Below the pieces are notes generated by a model that searched no databases, had not been told where the DNA came from, and worked only from the letters and a program-made list of their open reading frames with translations. 64,000 bases of DNA, taken from assembly GCF_030816075.1 (NCBI RefSeq), contig NZ_JAUSXO010000001.1, positions 2,914,001 through 2,978,000 of the forward strand. Direction: 5' to 3'. Within the stretch, counting starts at the first letter, position 1; each line of letters begins with the position of its first letter. Position numbers and translations under genes: made by a program. The stretch comes from Arthrobacter agilis. GTDB lineage: Bacteria; Actinomycetota; Actinomycetes; Actinomycetales; Micrococcaceae. Positions 42,467 to 51,312 of the stretch are shown one piece after another.

Positions 42467-43066
42467 ATGGAGTTCGAGGGGTGCGTGATTTTCGCGGGAG
42501 ACAGCGTCACGGACTGCGGCAGGCGCGAGGATCCCGACGGCCTCGGCTCCGGGTATGTCCGTGACCTCGCGTCGACGGACCTGCTGTCCGGCTGTCGGGT
42601 CCTGAATGCAGGCATCGGCGGTGACCGGCTGGAGGACCTCGAGCGGCGGTGGGAGGCCGACGTACTCGCCGCGCGACCCGACGTCGTGTCCGTGATGATC
42701 GGCATCAACGACACCTGGCGCCGTTTCGACAGCGGCCTCCCCTCGGATCCCGGGGTGTTCACCGACCGCTACCGCGCCCTGCTGGGTTCCCTCGCACCGG
42801 ACGTCCGGATCGTCCTGCTGGAGCCGTTCGTGGTACCGGTGACCGAGGAGCAGGTGGAGTGGCGGGAGGACCTCGATCCGCGCATCGACGCCGTGCACCT
42901 GCTGGCGCGTGAGTTCGGCGCGGTGATCGTGCCCGTGGACGGCGCCCTCAACGGCCTGGCCCGGCGAACGGGGGCGTCCGCCCTCGCGGCCGACGGCGTC
43001 CACCCCACGGCGCAGGGGCACCGGGCGATCGCCGAGGCATGGCGACGTGCGGTAGGTGCGGCATGA
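42467..43066 (+). CDS. SGNH/GDSL-type esterase
   Basis: A 199-residue hydrolase. Block I is CVIFAGDSVTDCGRRED with the catalytic Ser, block II NAGIGGDRLEDL, block III MIGINDTWRRF and block V GVHPTAQGHRAIAE with the Asp-His pair. No signal peptide is visible, so it acts in the cytoplasm. Members of this branch often remove acetyl groups from sugars. Beside mannan-degrading genes a role in deacetylating manno-oligosaccharides is plausible but inferred. GGAAGAGG precedes the start. Confidence 0.88.
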   Translation: MEFEGCVIFAGDSVTDCGRREDPDGLGSGYVRDLASTDLLSGCRVLNAGIGGDRLEDLERRWEADVLAARPDVVSVMIGINDTWRRFDSGLPSDPGVFTDRYRALLGSLAPDVRIVLLEPFVVPVTEEQVEWREDLDPRIDAVHLLAREFGAVIVPVDGALNGLARRTGASALAADGVHPTAQGHRAIAEAWRRAVGAA

Positions 43067-43098
43067 CAGCCGGTTCCGGGGGCCCTCTGGGGCAGAAG

Positions 43099-43112
43099 GT
43101 TGCTTCTTCAAC
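43099..43112. promoter_or_regulatory. Candidate autoregulatory site of the ROK repressor
   Basis: A perfect inverted repeat, GTTG-CTTCTT-CAAC, lies 29 bp before the GTG start of the ROK regulator. It differs from the CTAAGT-type sites, so the binder is uncertain. Confidence 0.35.
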
Positions 43113-43140
43113 TTTTCCGGAGCCGGGGCTACCATTGACC

Positions 43141-44355
43141 GTGATCGAAAAGACCCGCCGCCGTGAGTCTTCCCGGGGGAGGGTCATCGACCTCATTCGC
43201 TCCAGCGGACCCATCAGCCGTGTGGAGCTCGCCGAGAAGACAGGCCTGACCCAGGCCACCATCTCCACGCTCGTGCGCACCCTGCTGACCGAGGACATCA
43301 TCCTGGAATCCGGCCGCGGGGAGTCGACGGGCGGCAAGCCGCGCATGTTCCTCGAGCTCAATCCGGCGTCGCGCCTCGGACTCGGTGTGCACATCGGCCA
43401 GGACTACATCACCTACATCATCGCGGACCTCGGAGGACACGTGGTCGGCCGACGGCGCGTCCACGGCCCGGGCGACACCTCCCCCCTGACCGTGGTCAGC
43501 CGGATGACCCGGGACATCGAGGCGCTGATCGTGGAGTCGGGGGTCAACCGTGCCAGCATCGTGGGCATGGGGATCGCCACCCCCGGCCCCCTGGACCGCA
43601 CCGCAGGCACGGTGCGCAACGCGCCCTCCCTGGAGATCTGGAGCGATTTCCCCATCCGCCGCGCCCTGACCTCCACCACCGGGTTCCACTGCGAGTTCGA
43701 CAACGACGCCACCGCGGCGGCCATCGGTGAGTACTGGCTCGGCGCCACGGAGGGCTACGCGAACTACGCCTCCGTCTACATGGGCTCGGGCATCGGCTCG
43801 GGCATCGTCATGGACGGCACCATCTACCAGGGCGTGAGTTCCAACGTCGGGGAGATCGGGCACGTGACGGTCGACGCGCGGGGGCTCCAGTGCCCCTGCG
43901 GCAACATCGGCTGCCTGGAGCTGTATGCGAGCCCGAGGATCGTCGTCGCGCAGGCGGCCGACGCCGCCGCACGCGGTGAGCTCGACATCCCGCTGACCGG
44001 CGTGATCTCCGAGGACTTCGCCGCCCTGGGGACGGCGGCGACGAACGGCGACGCGACGGCGCTACGGCTGATGCAGGACTCCGCCGAGTACGTGGCCAGT
44101 GCGGTGATCTCCATGGTGAACCTCCTCGACCTCCAGCTCATCGTCCTCGCCGGCAGCGCGTTCTCGACGGCCGGCAGCTTCTACGTGGACATCATCAGCG
44201 ACGCCCTGGCCCACCGGGCGATGGCGCGGGCGATCCACCCCGTGGAGGTCCGCCTGTCCGTGAACGGCAACGACGCCGCAGCGCTCGGCGCGGCCACCCT
44301 CGTGCTGCAGGACCGGCTGTCGCCGCGCACCCTGCGCTCCGTCTCCTTCGCCTGA
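43141..44355 (+). CDS. ROK-family transcriptional repressor of the mannoside/galactoside locus
   Basis: A 404-residue regulator. A winged helix-turn-helix (SRVELAEKTGLTQATISTLVRTLL) precedes a ROK domain with GMGIATPGPLDRTAG, FDNDATAAAIGEYWLG, GSGIGSGIVMDG and the zinc site VTVDARGLQCPCGNIGCLELYA. ROK repressors leave DNA on binding a sugar. The GTG at 43141 is chosen because the earlier ATG at 43039 lies in the esterase gene and adds unrelated residues. Its place beside the esterase and alpha-galactosidase suggests control of those and of the ABC operon through the CTAAGT-type sites. Confidence 0.88.
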   Translation: MIEKTRRRESSRGRVIDLIRSSGPISRVELAEKTGLTQATISTLVRTLLTEDIILESGRGESTGGKPRMFLELNPASRLGLGVHIGQDYITYIIADLGGHVVGRRRVHGPGDTSPLTVVSRMTRDIEALIVESGVNRASIVGMGIATPGPLDRTAGTVRNAPSLEIWSDFPIRRALTSTTGFHCEFDNDATAAAIGEYWLGATEGYANYASVYMGSGIGSGIVMDGTIYQGVSSNVGEIGHVTVDARGLQCPCGNIGCLELYASPRIVVAQAADAAARGELDIPLTGVISEDFAALGTAATNGDATALRLMQDSAEYVASAVISMVNLLDLQLIVLAGSAFSTAGSFYVDIISDALAHRAMARAIHPVEVRLSVNGNDAAALGAATLVLQDRLSPRTLRSVSFA

Positions 44356-44386
44356 CCGGTGGGCGACGCGCCGGCCCTGCAACGGG

Positions 44387-45058
44387 CTACAGCGCGACGA
44401 GGGCGTCGATGATGTCGCGTGCCTCGGTCCGTGTGGTGTAGTCCACCCGGACGTCGATGAACCGGATGGTTCCGGTGGCGTCGGCGACGACCACCGTCGG
44501 GAACGGGATCGCGGACGTACGGTCCATGTTGGTGGCGGCCACGTCGACGCCGAGCGCCGCCCGCGCGCGGACCGACTCCTGGCTGGGAACCGTGACGATC
44601 CCCAGGCGTGCGGCCAGCGCGTTGCCCCTGTCCGAGTACATCGTGACGTAGAGCCCGGCATCGTGGGCCGCCCGCCCGGAGACCTGCGGGGACTGCGGAC
44701 TGATCGCGACGAGCCGCGTGCCGAAGGCCTCCACGACCGGCTGGAGCTCCTGCTGGTAGGTCTTCAGGGCGATGCTGCAGTAGGGGCACCACGAGCCCCG
44801 GTAGAAGATGAGAATGGCCGCCGCGGCGCCGAGCACCTCGCCCAGCCTGGTCCGGCGACCGGCCCGGTCGTAGAGGTGGGTATCGGGCAGTCTGTCGCCC
44901 ACCCGTGCGATCCCCCGTGGGGTCCCCGCACGGCGCAGATCCTCCTGCTCACGGGCGAAGACTGCTGCGAGTGCGGGGCCGATCTGTGCCTCGAAGGCCG
45001 GCGTGAACTCCTCGACCTGCGACGCGATGGTGTCCGTAAATCCCGATGTCTGCTTCAT
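44387..45058 (-). CDS. Peroxiredoxin-like AhpC/TSA family protein
   Basis: A 223-residue thioredoxin-fold protein. ILIFYRGSWCPYCSIALKTYQQEL has Cys91 and Cys94 in a WCPYC motif, and LVAISPQSP follows, as in the peroxiredoxin-like family with a CXXC site. The N-terminal 60 residues are helical. It probably reduces peroxides or disulfides in the cytoplasm. It converges with the ROK gene (31 bp apart) and marks the left side of the gene-free stretch before the sugar cassette. Confidence 0.88.
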   Translation of the reverse strand: MKQTSGFTDTIASQVEEFTPAFEAQIGPALAAVFAREQEDLRRAGTPRGIARVGDRLPDTHLYDRAGRRTRLGEVLGAAAAILIFYRGSWCPYCSIALKTYQQELQPVVEAFGTRLVAISPQSPQVSGRAAHDAGLYVTMYSDRGNALAARLGIVTVPSQESVRARAALGVDVAATNMDRTSAIPFPTVVVADATGTIRFIDVRVDYTTRTEARDIIDALVAL

Positions 45059-45566
45059 CTGTTCCCCTCAGCACAACCGCCGCGGGAGCCTCGACCCGCG
45101 GCAGGACCAATTGTGGCGCACACCACTCGAAATGCCCAGCACTCCCGCCCTCGGTCCTGCTGCCCTGTCGGTCCGCGGCTCCGCCAGCCGGCTGGTCACC
45201 ACCCAGGTCCACCCGACGACGCGTGCGCCGGGGATCCGCAGCCGCACTACCGTGTGGTCATCGCGAACGAGGTCCGGGCGTCGACGGGAAAGAGTCCTCC
45301 ATCGATGGACGGATACACGACAAGATGGGCGTCGTCGCCTCGGATACATACAACGCGAAGGTCCCCGGAAGGTCTGCGCCCCCTCGGAGTGAGCACGGCA
45401 GCCCGATCAACCGGTGGCGGAGCGCCGGTCGTCGAGGTCATCGGCATCGGTCTGGAAGCCATCCACCGGACCTCGCGCTAACTCACGTGGGCTGAAGACG
45501 TTTGCCTCGCACCGCGTGGCGTGATCAGCCAGGAGCCGACATTTGCCAGTGAATCGACTGTGGTCG
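45059..45566. other. Gene-free stretch, 508 bp
   Basis: Only short reading frames without recognisable domains or ribosome sites occur on either strand. I see no strong hairpin, repeat or transposase fragment. It may be the left border of the inserted sugar cassette. Confidence 0.6.
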
Positions 45567-46793
45567 CTAGACGGCGACCTTCTGAGGGGTGGTTGCGGGC
45601 AATATGGGCAAGGGAAGGTCGGAAAAGACGGATTGTGCGACGAGTAGGGCGAGTCCGATGATGCCGGCCTGCTTGCCCTGGGTGGCGCCGACGATCTGGA
45701 TCCTGCGAGTAGCTAGTGGCAGTGACCGGCGGTACACGGCACTTTTGATGCCGGCGAAGAGGTAGTCGTCCGCCGCGGCGAGCTGCCCGCCGATGACGAC
45801 CACCTGGGGGTTGAAGAGGTTGACCGTGACCGCGATCGCCTCACCCAGGAGTTGACTGGCATTGCGGGCCAGCCGAACCGCATCCCGGTTGCCGCTGCGC
45901 AGCAGCCGGACGGCGTCGTCGACCGAACGGGCATCGACTCCGAGGGCCTGCAGATCACGCAGGATCGCCCAGCCACCCGCATAGGCTTCGAGGCAGCCGA
46001 TGTTGCCGCACCGGCACTCGGGCTCGTCCTGCACGTGGGCGGGCTTCGATACATAGTTGTGGCCGATATCCCCGGCCGCACCGTCGGCGCCATGGTGCAG
46101 CCGGCCGTCGGAGATCAGGCCGGAACCGACTCCGGTACCCACCTTCACCATGAGGAGGTGGCGGACGTCAGGGTGCGAGACCTGCTGTTCCCCGAACGCC
46201 ATGGCGTTGGCGTCCTTCTCGACGACGACGGGGCAGTCGTAGCTGCGGGTGAACCATCCGGGGATGTCGTACTGGTCCCAGCCGGTCATGATGGGCGGGT
46301 GCACTACCTGCCCCGAGGCGGTGTCGACAGGGCCGGGCACGCTGACGCCGATGCCCACCACCGAGTCAGGTGCCGCACCTGCCTCGACCAGCAATCGCGC
46401 GAATTCATCTCCCACCATGCCGAGGACGACGTCAGGGCCTTCTGTCACGGAGATGGTCAGTTCTACCTCGTTCAGGATCGTCCCTGACAGATCGCAGAGA
46501 CCGACGCGCAGACCGGTCGCGCCGATATCGGCCACCAGCAGGTGTCCTCCCGTGCGGTTGAATGCAAAGGACTCCGCTGGGCGGCCCTTCGTGGATTCTG
46601 CGCCGGATGGTATTACCAGGCGCGTCTCGAGCAGGGCATCGATGCGCTGGTTGATGGTGGAGCGGGACAGGCCTGTCCGCGCGGCGACTTCGGTCTTGGT
46701 CAGCACGAGGCCCGAGCGCAGGAGCTGCAGGATCTCGACGGTGCCACCAGATGCATTTCCTGCGGTCGGTGGTGTGTTCGGATTCTCGGCCAC
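45567..46793 (-). CDS. ROK-family transcriptional repressor of the allulose-type operon
   Basis: A 408-residue regulator. The helix-turn-helix TKTEVAARTGLSRSTINQRIDALL is followed by a ROK domain with GIGVSVPGPVDTASG, VEKDANAMAFGEQQ, KVGTGVGSGLISDG and the zinc site ECRCGNIGCLEAYAGG. The start is taken as GTG 46793 because AAGGGG lies five bases upstream; an ATG at 46826 has none. It diverges from the sugar ABC operon and should bind the operator at 46887, releasing it on binding the imported sugar or a derivative. Confidence 0.88.
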   Translation of the reverse strand: MAENPNTPPTAGNASGGTVEILQLLRSGLVLTKTEVAARTGLSRSTINQRIDALLETRLVIPSGAESTKGRPAESFAFNRTGGHLLVADIGATGLRVGLCDLSGTILNEVELTISVTEGPDVVLGMVGDEFARLLVEAGAAPDSVVGIGVSVPGPVDTASGQVVHPPIMTGWDQYDIPGWFTRSYDCPVVVEKDANAMAFGEQQVSHPDVRHLLMVKVGTGVGSGLISDGRLHHGADGAAGDIGHNYVSKPAHVQDEPECRCGNIGCLEAYAGGWAILRDLQALGVDARSVDDAVRLLRSGNRDAVRLARNASQLLGEAIAVTVNLFNPQVVVIGGQLAAADDYLFAGIKSAVYRRSLPLATRRIQIVGATQGKQAGIIGLALLVAQSVFSDLPLPILPATTPQKVAV

Positions 46794-46849
46794 TCTCGCC
46801 CCTTCGTCGCGGACCCTGCTCGTCATATTAACCCGACCCAGTCAGGTAG

Positions 46850-46878
46850 TTGCGTGGGTCACAGCCTGTAGTTATGCT
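46850..46878 (+). promoter_or_regulatory. Sigma-70-type promoter of the sugar ABC operon
   Basis: TTGCGT at 46850-46855 and TATGCT at 46873-46878 are separated by exactly 17 bases, close to consensus. The transcription start would fall near 46885, directly before the palindrome at 46887. Confidence 0.7.
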
Positions 46879-46886
46879 AACACCCA

Positions 46887-46901
46887 ACGTTACTTCAACG
46901 T
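46887..46901. promoter_or_regulatory. ROK operator overlapping the transcription start
   Basis: A perfect inverted repeat ACGTT-ACTTC-AACGT just downstream of the promoter. A repressor there would block RNA polymerase; the divergent ROK gene is the obvious binder. Confidence 0.65.
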
Positions 46902-46933
46902 ACATATGGTTTTCAAAGTCAGAAGGGGCGACG

Positions 46934-47938
46934 ATGCCACAGCTACGGAATACCTTGACCGTTATCACTGCCACCACGGCAGGAGCTCTCCTGCTCGCCG
47001 GTTGCAGCACCACCGCGACCACTCCCGCCGCAGAAGGTGGCGAAGCGAAGGTCGCTGCCGTCATCAAGGGCCTTGACAACCCGTTCTTCCAGTCGATGGA
47101 AGACGGCATCAAGGCCGCGGACAGTTCCATCACCGTTCAGGCCGCCCAGGACATCACCGACACGAGCGGACAGGCGGATCGACTCTCATCGCTGGCAGGG
47201 CAGGACTTCAGCTGCTTCATCATCAATCCGATCAGCGGGAACAACCTCCTGCAGGGTGTGGCGCAGCTTAAGTCCAGCGGCAAGACCGTGGTGAACATCG
47301 ACAGCCCTGTTGATCCCGACGCTGCAGCGTCGGCGAACGCCACCCCCGATACCTACATCGGCACCGACAATGTCTCCGCGGGCAACCTCGCCGGCGAACA
47401 CATGGCGAGCCTTGTTGCGGACGGAGCGAAGGTAGCCGCCATCGGCGGCATCGCAGGTGACGTCACGAGCGGCGATCGGGTCACAGGATTCACAGAAGGC
47501 TTCGGCACCAAGGGTCAGGTCCTCGAAACAGTGTCGGCGGACTGGGACCGCCAGGTCGCCCTCACGAAAGCCGGCGATCTCCTCCGCGCCAACCCGGATA
47601 TCGCCGGATTCTTCGTGGCCAACGACGTCATGGGCCTCGGCGTCGCCCGGGCTGTCGCTGACGCCAATCTCACCGGCAAAGTCTCCATCATCAGTGTCGA
47701 CGGCGTGCCCGAAGGTCTCGCCGGCGTCGAGTCGGGCGAACTGACCGCGACGGTAGCCCAGTACCCCTACGCCATCGGCGAGATGGGCGCCCAGGCCTGC
47801 GCCGCCGCAGCTGCAGGCGAGGAGCTCCCCGACAATGTCGAGGCACCGGTCGCCCTGGTCACCAAGGACAACGTGGCCGACGCCCTCAAAGCTGCACCGG
47901 CCCCGTTCGAAGACTACGAGAACCCGTTCGCCCAGTAG
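46934..47938 (+). CDS. Sugar-binding lipoprotein of an ABC transporter (FrcB/RbsB-like)
   Basis: A 334-residue lipoprotein with LAGC (Cys24) after a hydrophobic signal. The mature protein is a type I periplasmic-binding fold: AAVIKGLDNPFFQSMEDGIK, FIINPISGNNLLQGV, VNIDSPVD, GIAGDVTSGDRVTGFTEGF, GFFVANDVMGLGVARAV and VSIISVDGVPEGL. This branch binds monosaccharides such as fructose, ribose or allulose. With the permease, ATPase and an allulose/tagatose-type epimerase downstream, a ketohexose or related rare sugar is the likely ligand; that is inference. Confidence 0.9.
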   Translation: MPQLRNTLTVITATTAGALLLAGCSTTATTPAAEGGEAKVAAVIKGLDNPFFQSMEDGIKAADSSITVQAAQDITDTSGQADRLSSLAGQDFSCFIINPISGNNLLQGVAQLKSSGKTVVNIDSPVDPDAAASANATPDTYIGTDNVSAGNLAGEHMASLVADGAKVAAIGGIAGDVTSGDRVTGFTEGFGTKGQVLETVSADWDRQVALTKAGDLLRANPDIAGFFVANDVMGLGVARAVADANLTGKVSIISVDGVPEGLAGVESGELTATVAQYPYAIGEMGAQACAAAAAGEELPDNVEAPVALVTKDNVADALKAAPAPFEDYENPFAQ

Positions 47939-47970
47939 CAGTCCGGGCCCGAGCAAGGAAGCCAGGCGTC

Positions 47971-49008
47971 ATGTCCTCAGTTTCACATTCATCCCGGCCG
48001 CCGGTCGGGAAAAAACCACCGGCAGCAGATAGCCCAAGAAGTACGCCGACCAAGGCGCAACAGGGTGAACCCTGGTACACCAACCTGCGACGTATTGGTT
48101 TTTGGGCCGACCACGCCGCCATCATCGGGCTGGTACTGCTCGTCATTGTCTTCACGGTCCTGAACCCCGTGTTCCTGACGCTCGGGAACGTTCAGTCGAT
48201 CCTCGTAGCGTCCTCGATCCTCATGGTCCTGACGATCGGTCAGGCCTTCGTGATCCTCAGTGACGGCATCGATCTGTCCGTCGCATCGACGATGACGTTG
48301 GCCGTCATCGCCTTCGGTATCGCGTTCTCGCAGGAAGCAGGCCTGCTCGTCAGCATGCTGTCCGCTGTCGTTGCCGGCACGCTGATCGGACTCCTGAACG
48401 GCATTCTCGTGGCCAAGGGCAAGATCACCGACTTCATCGTGACCCTCGGATCCCTGTCCGTGGCCTCCGGTCTCGCCCTGGTGCTATCCGACGGAAAACC
48501 GATCTCCGTGTTCAGTGTCGACCTCATCAACTTCTCCACGCACGGCCTGCTGATCTTCGGATTCCCCTTCATCGTCGCCGCCGTTATCGCCGTCCTGGCG
48601 CATGTAATCCTCTTCCGAACCCGCTTCGGCACGCACCTCTTTGCAACCGGCGGGTCCAAGGAAGCCGCGCAGGCCACCGGAATCAGCACCGCACGCATCA
48701 AGATCGCGGTCTACACGATCTCAGGTGTGCTCGCCGGCATCGCCGCGATCATGCTCATCGCGCGAGTCGGCGCCTCGGAGCCGGCTGCAAACACCACATT
48801 CCTGCTCAACTCTGTCGCCGCCGTCGTCCTGGGTGGGGTCAGCCTCACCGGCGGCAAGGGAAACATCTTTGGGCCGATCGTGGGCGCACTGCTTCTCACC
48901 GTGCTCACCAACGGACTCACTCTGATGAACGTGTCGCAGTTCTACCAGCCCCTGGCCGTCGGCATCGTCGTCATCCTCGCCGCCCTACTCTCGAGGTTCC
49001 AGAAATGA
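47971..49008 (+). CDS. Sugar ABC transporter permease (FrcC/RbsC-like)
   Basis: A 345-residue membrane protein, with a 45-residue disordered N-terminus and about ten helices. ILSDGIDLSVASTMTLAV, GLLNGILVAKGKITDFIVTLG, ATGGSKEAAQATGISTARIK (coupling loop) and VVLGGVSLTGGKGNIFGPIVGA are typical of RbsC-type permeases. It works with the binding protein upstream; its stop overlaps the ATPase start by four bases. Confidence 0.92.
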   Translation: MSSVSHSSRPPVGKKPPAADSPRSTPTKAQQGEPWYTNLRRIGFWADHAAIIGLVLLVIVFTVLNPVFLTLGNVQSILVASSILMVLTIGQAFVILSDGIDLSVASTMTLAVIAFGIAFSQEAGLLVSMLSAVVAGTLIGLLNGILVAKGKITDFIVTLGSLSVASGLALVLSDGKPISVFSVDLINFSTHGLLIFGFPFIVAAVIAVLAHVILFRTRFGTHLFATGGSKEAAQATGISTARIKIAVYTISGVLAGIAAIMLIARVGASEPAANTTFLLNSVAAVVLGGVSLTGGKGNIFGPIVGALLLTVLTNGLTLMNVSQFYQPLAVGIVVILAALLSRFQK

Positions 49009-49763
49009 CCACTACGATCACCCAACCCATCGTCGACGTCCGCGGTGTCTCACTGTCCTTCGGGAACGTCAAGGCGTTGCAGAACGTCAGCCTCACCCTC
49101 GCTCCGGGCGAGATCACGGCGATCGTCGGCGACAACGGCGCCGGCAAGTCGACGCTCGTCCGCTGCATCTCGGGCATCCATCGACCTCAGTCGGGTTCCA
49201 TCCAGTTCGACGGCGAGGACACGCACTTCCGGAACCCGGAGGAGGCCCGGGAAAAGGGTATCGAAACGGTGCACCAGAACCTCGCCCTCGTCGACGATCT
49301 GACCGTCTGGCAAAACCTCTTCCTCAACCGCGAACTGACTCGCGGTATCGGCCCGATTCGCTTTCTGGATCGCAAAGCGATGCGCGACGAGGCCGACCGT
49401 ATGGTGTCCACTCTCGCCGTGAACGTGCCTGCTGTGAAGTCCAAGGTCCGGCGCTTGTCTGGCGGCCAACGGCAGGCCGTATCGATCTGCCGTGCCGCCG
49501 GCTTCAGCTCCAAGCTCGTCATCATGGACGAGCCAACCGCGGCCCTCGGCGTGCAGGAGACGGCGAAAGTCGAGGAGCTCATCCTCAAGCTTCGTGACGA
49601 TGGACACCCGGTCCTCCTGATCAGCCACAACTTCAGCCAGGTCATGCGGCTCAGCGATCAGGTCTGGGTCATGCGTGCCGGGCGCTGCGTAGCTGGCCGA
49701 CGCACCAACGAAACCACAGGCGACGAGATCGTCGCACTCATCACCGGCTCCCGCGAGCAGTAG
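49005..49763 (+). CDS. Sugar ABC transporter ATPase, single-domain (FrcA-like)
   Basis: A 252-residue ATPase. Walker A is GDNGAGKSTLVRCISG, the Q-loop VHQNLALVDDLTVWQN, the signature LSGGQRQAVSICRA and Walker B LVIMDEPTAALG. RbsA-type ATPases usually hold two such domains; the single domain here matches FrcA of rhizobial fructose transporters, which also have a kinase gene in the operon. It would act as a homodimer under the permease. Confidence 0.9.
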   Translation: MTTTITQPIVDVRGVSLSFGNVKALQNVSLTLAPGEITAIVGDNGAGKSTLVRCISGIHRPQSGSIQFDGEDTHFRNPEEAREKGIETVHQNLALVDDLTVWQNLFLNRELTRGIGPIRFLDRKAMRDEADRMVSTLAVNVPAVKSKVRRLSGGQRQAVSICRAAGFSSKLVIMDEPTAALGVQETAKVEELILKLRDDGHPVLLISHNFSQVMRLSDQVWVMRAGRCVAGRRTNETTGDEIVALITGSREQ

Positions 49764-49782
49764 AACAAAGGAAAAACAGCAA

Positions 49783-50658
49783 ATGACGACCACAAACCCC
49801 CTCGGTGTCCATGCCCTCGTCTGGGCAGGAGACACCTCTCGCGAGTCCGTCGAGACAGTCATCACCCGCACCGCCGCCGCCGGCTACGATCTCGTCGAGT
49901 TCTCCCTTCATGACTCCCTCAACCTCGACGTCGACCACGCTAGGAAGCTCCTCACCGACAACAACCTCGGCGTCGTCTGCTCACGCGGCCTCGCCTTCGA
50001 CGCGGACGTCTCCAGCGATGATGCAGCGACCGTCGACCGCGGAGCGAAGCTGCTGCAGGACTCCCTGCAGATCACCCACGAACTCGGCGGCACCCATTTC
50101 ACAGGCGCGCTTTTCAGTGCACTTGGGAAGTACGGGGCGCCCATGACAACCGCGGGCAGGAACAACGTGGTGAAGGTCCTCAAGGATCTCGCCGCCGAGG
50201 CGAAGTCCCGCTCCATGACCCTCGGACTGGAAATCTGCAACCGCTACGAGACCAACGTCATCAACACCGCTCACGACGCACTGCGCCTGGCCGACGACAT
50301 CGGCGCGGATAACGTGCTGATCCACCTCGACACTTACCACATGAATATCGAGGAAAATGATCTCGTGACCCCGGTCTACGAAGTAGGAGACCGGCTCGGC
50401 TACGTGCACATCGGCGAGAACCACCGCGGATACCTCGGCTCGGGCCACCTCGACTTCACGTCGTTCTTCCACGCCCTAGCCGGCATCAACTACACGGGCC
50501 CCATCACCTTCGAAAGCTTTTCCTCCGCCGTCGTCGCCCGAGGCCTGTCCAATGACCTCGCTGTCTGGCGGAACCTCTGGACCGACAGCGAGGACCTCGC
50601 CGTCCATGCACGGACCTTCATGGAGAACCAGCTGCACGCTAACCAGGTAAACCGGTGA
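49783..50658 (+). CDS. D-allulose/D-tagatose 3-epimerase family protein
   Basis: A 291-residue TIM barrel. The metal ligands lie in LGLEICNRYETNVINT, HLDTYHMNIEEND, YVHIGENHRGYLGSGHLDF and ITFESFSSAVVARGLSNDL, the pattern of ketose 3-epimerases including that of Arthrobacter globiformis. These enzymes interconvert ketohexoses at C3, for example fructose and allulose, with manganese or magnesium. GGAAAAAC precedes the start. Its stop overlaps the kinase start by four bases. It likely converts an imported rare ketose into the substrate of the kinase. Confidence 0.9.
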   Translation: MTTTNPLGVHALVWAGDTSRESVETVITRTAAAGYDLVEFSLHDSLNLDVDHARKLLTDNNLGVVCSRGLAFDADVSSDDAATVDRGAKLLQDSLQITHELGGTHFTGALFSALGKYGAPMTTAGRNNVVKVLKDLAAEAKSRSMTLGLEICNRYETNVINTAHDALRLADDIGADNVLIHLDTYHMNIEENDLVTPVYEVGDRLGYVHIGENHRGYLGSGHLDFTSFFHALAGINYTGPITFESFSSAVVARGLSNDLAVWRNLWTDSEDLAVHARTFMENQLHANQVNR

Positions 50659-51312
50659 AATTGGAGGACCTCCTCCAACGGATCGCGGGCCTCGAAAAGG
50701 AGCACACCGGACCTGTCATCATCGGGGTGGTGGGCGCGCCCGGCGCTGGGAAGACGACCCTGGTCGAGCAGCTCATGAAGCGCCTCAACGCGGCGGAGGA
50801 AGAACCCGCAGGCCAGCGCCACGCCCATGTGCCGATGGACGGATACCACCTTGCCGATGTCGAGTTGACCCGATTGGGCCGGCTCGATCGGAAGGGCGCG
50901 CCCGATACCTTCGACGCCCACGGATACGCGGCACTCCTGCGGCGGCTACGAGAACCGCGCGACACCGTCGTCTACGCCACCAGGGTTTGAACGGACTATC
51001 GAGCAACCCATAGCAGGGGCCATCCCGGTCTATCCATCAGCGGGCACGATCCTCACCGAGGGCAATTACCTCCTGCTGGACGAGTCGGGCTGGCGTGAGG
51101 TGCGGGAGCAGTGCACGGAGATTTGGTACTGCGAGCAGAACGACGAGCTCCGGGTGGAACGCCTGATCGCCCGCCACGTCCGCTTCGGGAAAACTCCTGT
51201 TGCTGCCGCGAAGTGGGTGCAGGAAGTCGACGAGCCAAACGGACGAGTCATCCGTACCACCAGGAAGCGGGCGGACCTCATCATCACGCTGGAAGAAGTC
51301 GCCGCCGTCTGA
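50655..51312 (+). pseudogene. Nucleoside/sugar kinase (FrcK/uridine kinase-like), frameshifted
   Basis: The first frame from ATG 50655 has Walker A GAPGAGKTT at residues 27-35 and VPMDGYHLADVELTRLG, then stops at 50988 after DTVVYATRV. In the next frame the expected continuation APPGFERTIEQPIAGAIP, TILTEGNYLLLDESGWREV and NDELRVERLIARHVRFGK reads through to 51312. One surplus base near 50975-50982 explains this. The intact protein would be about 217 residues, a P-loop kinase found in FrcBCA-type operons. Inactive gene or consensus error cannot be told apart here. Confidence 0.75.

Noticed and set aside
42422-43135. Minus-strand frame over the SGNH esterase
   Set aside because: No domain; the plus strand shows all four SGNH blocks.
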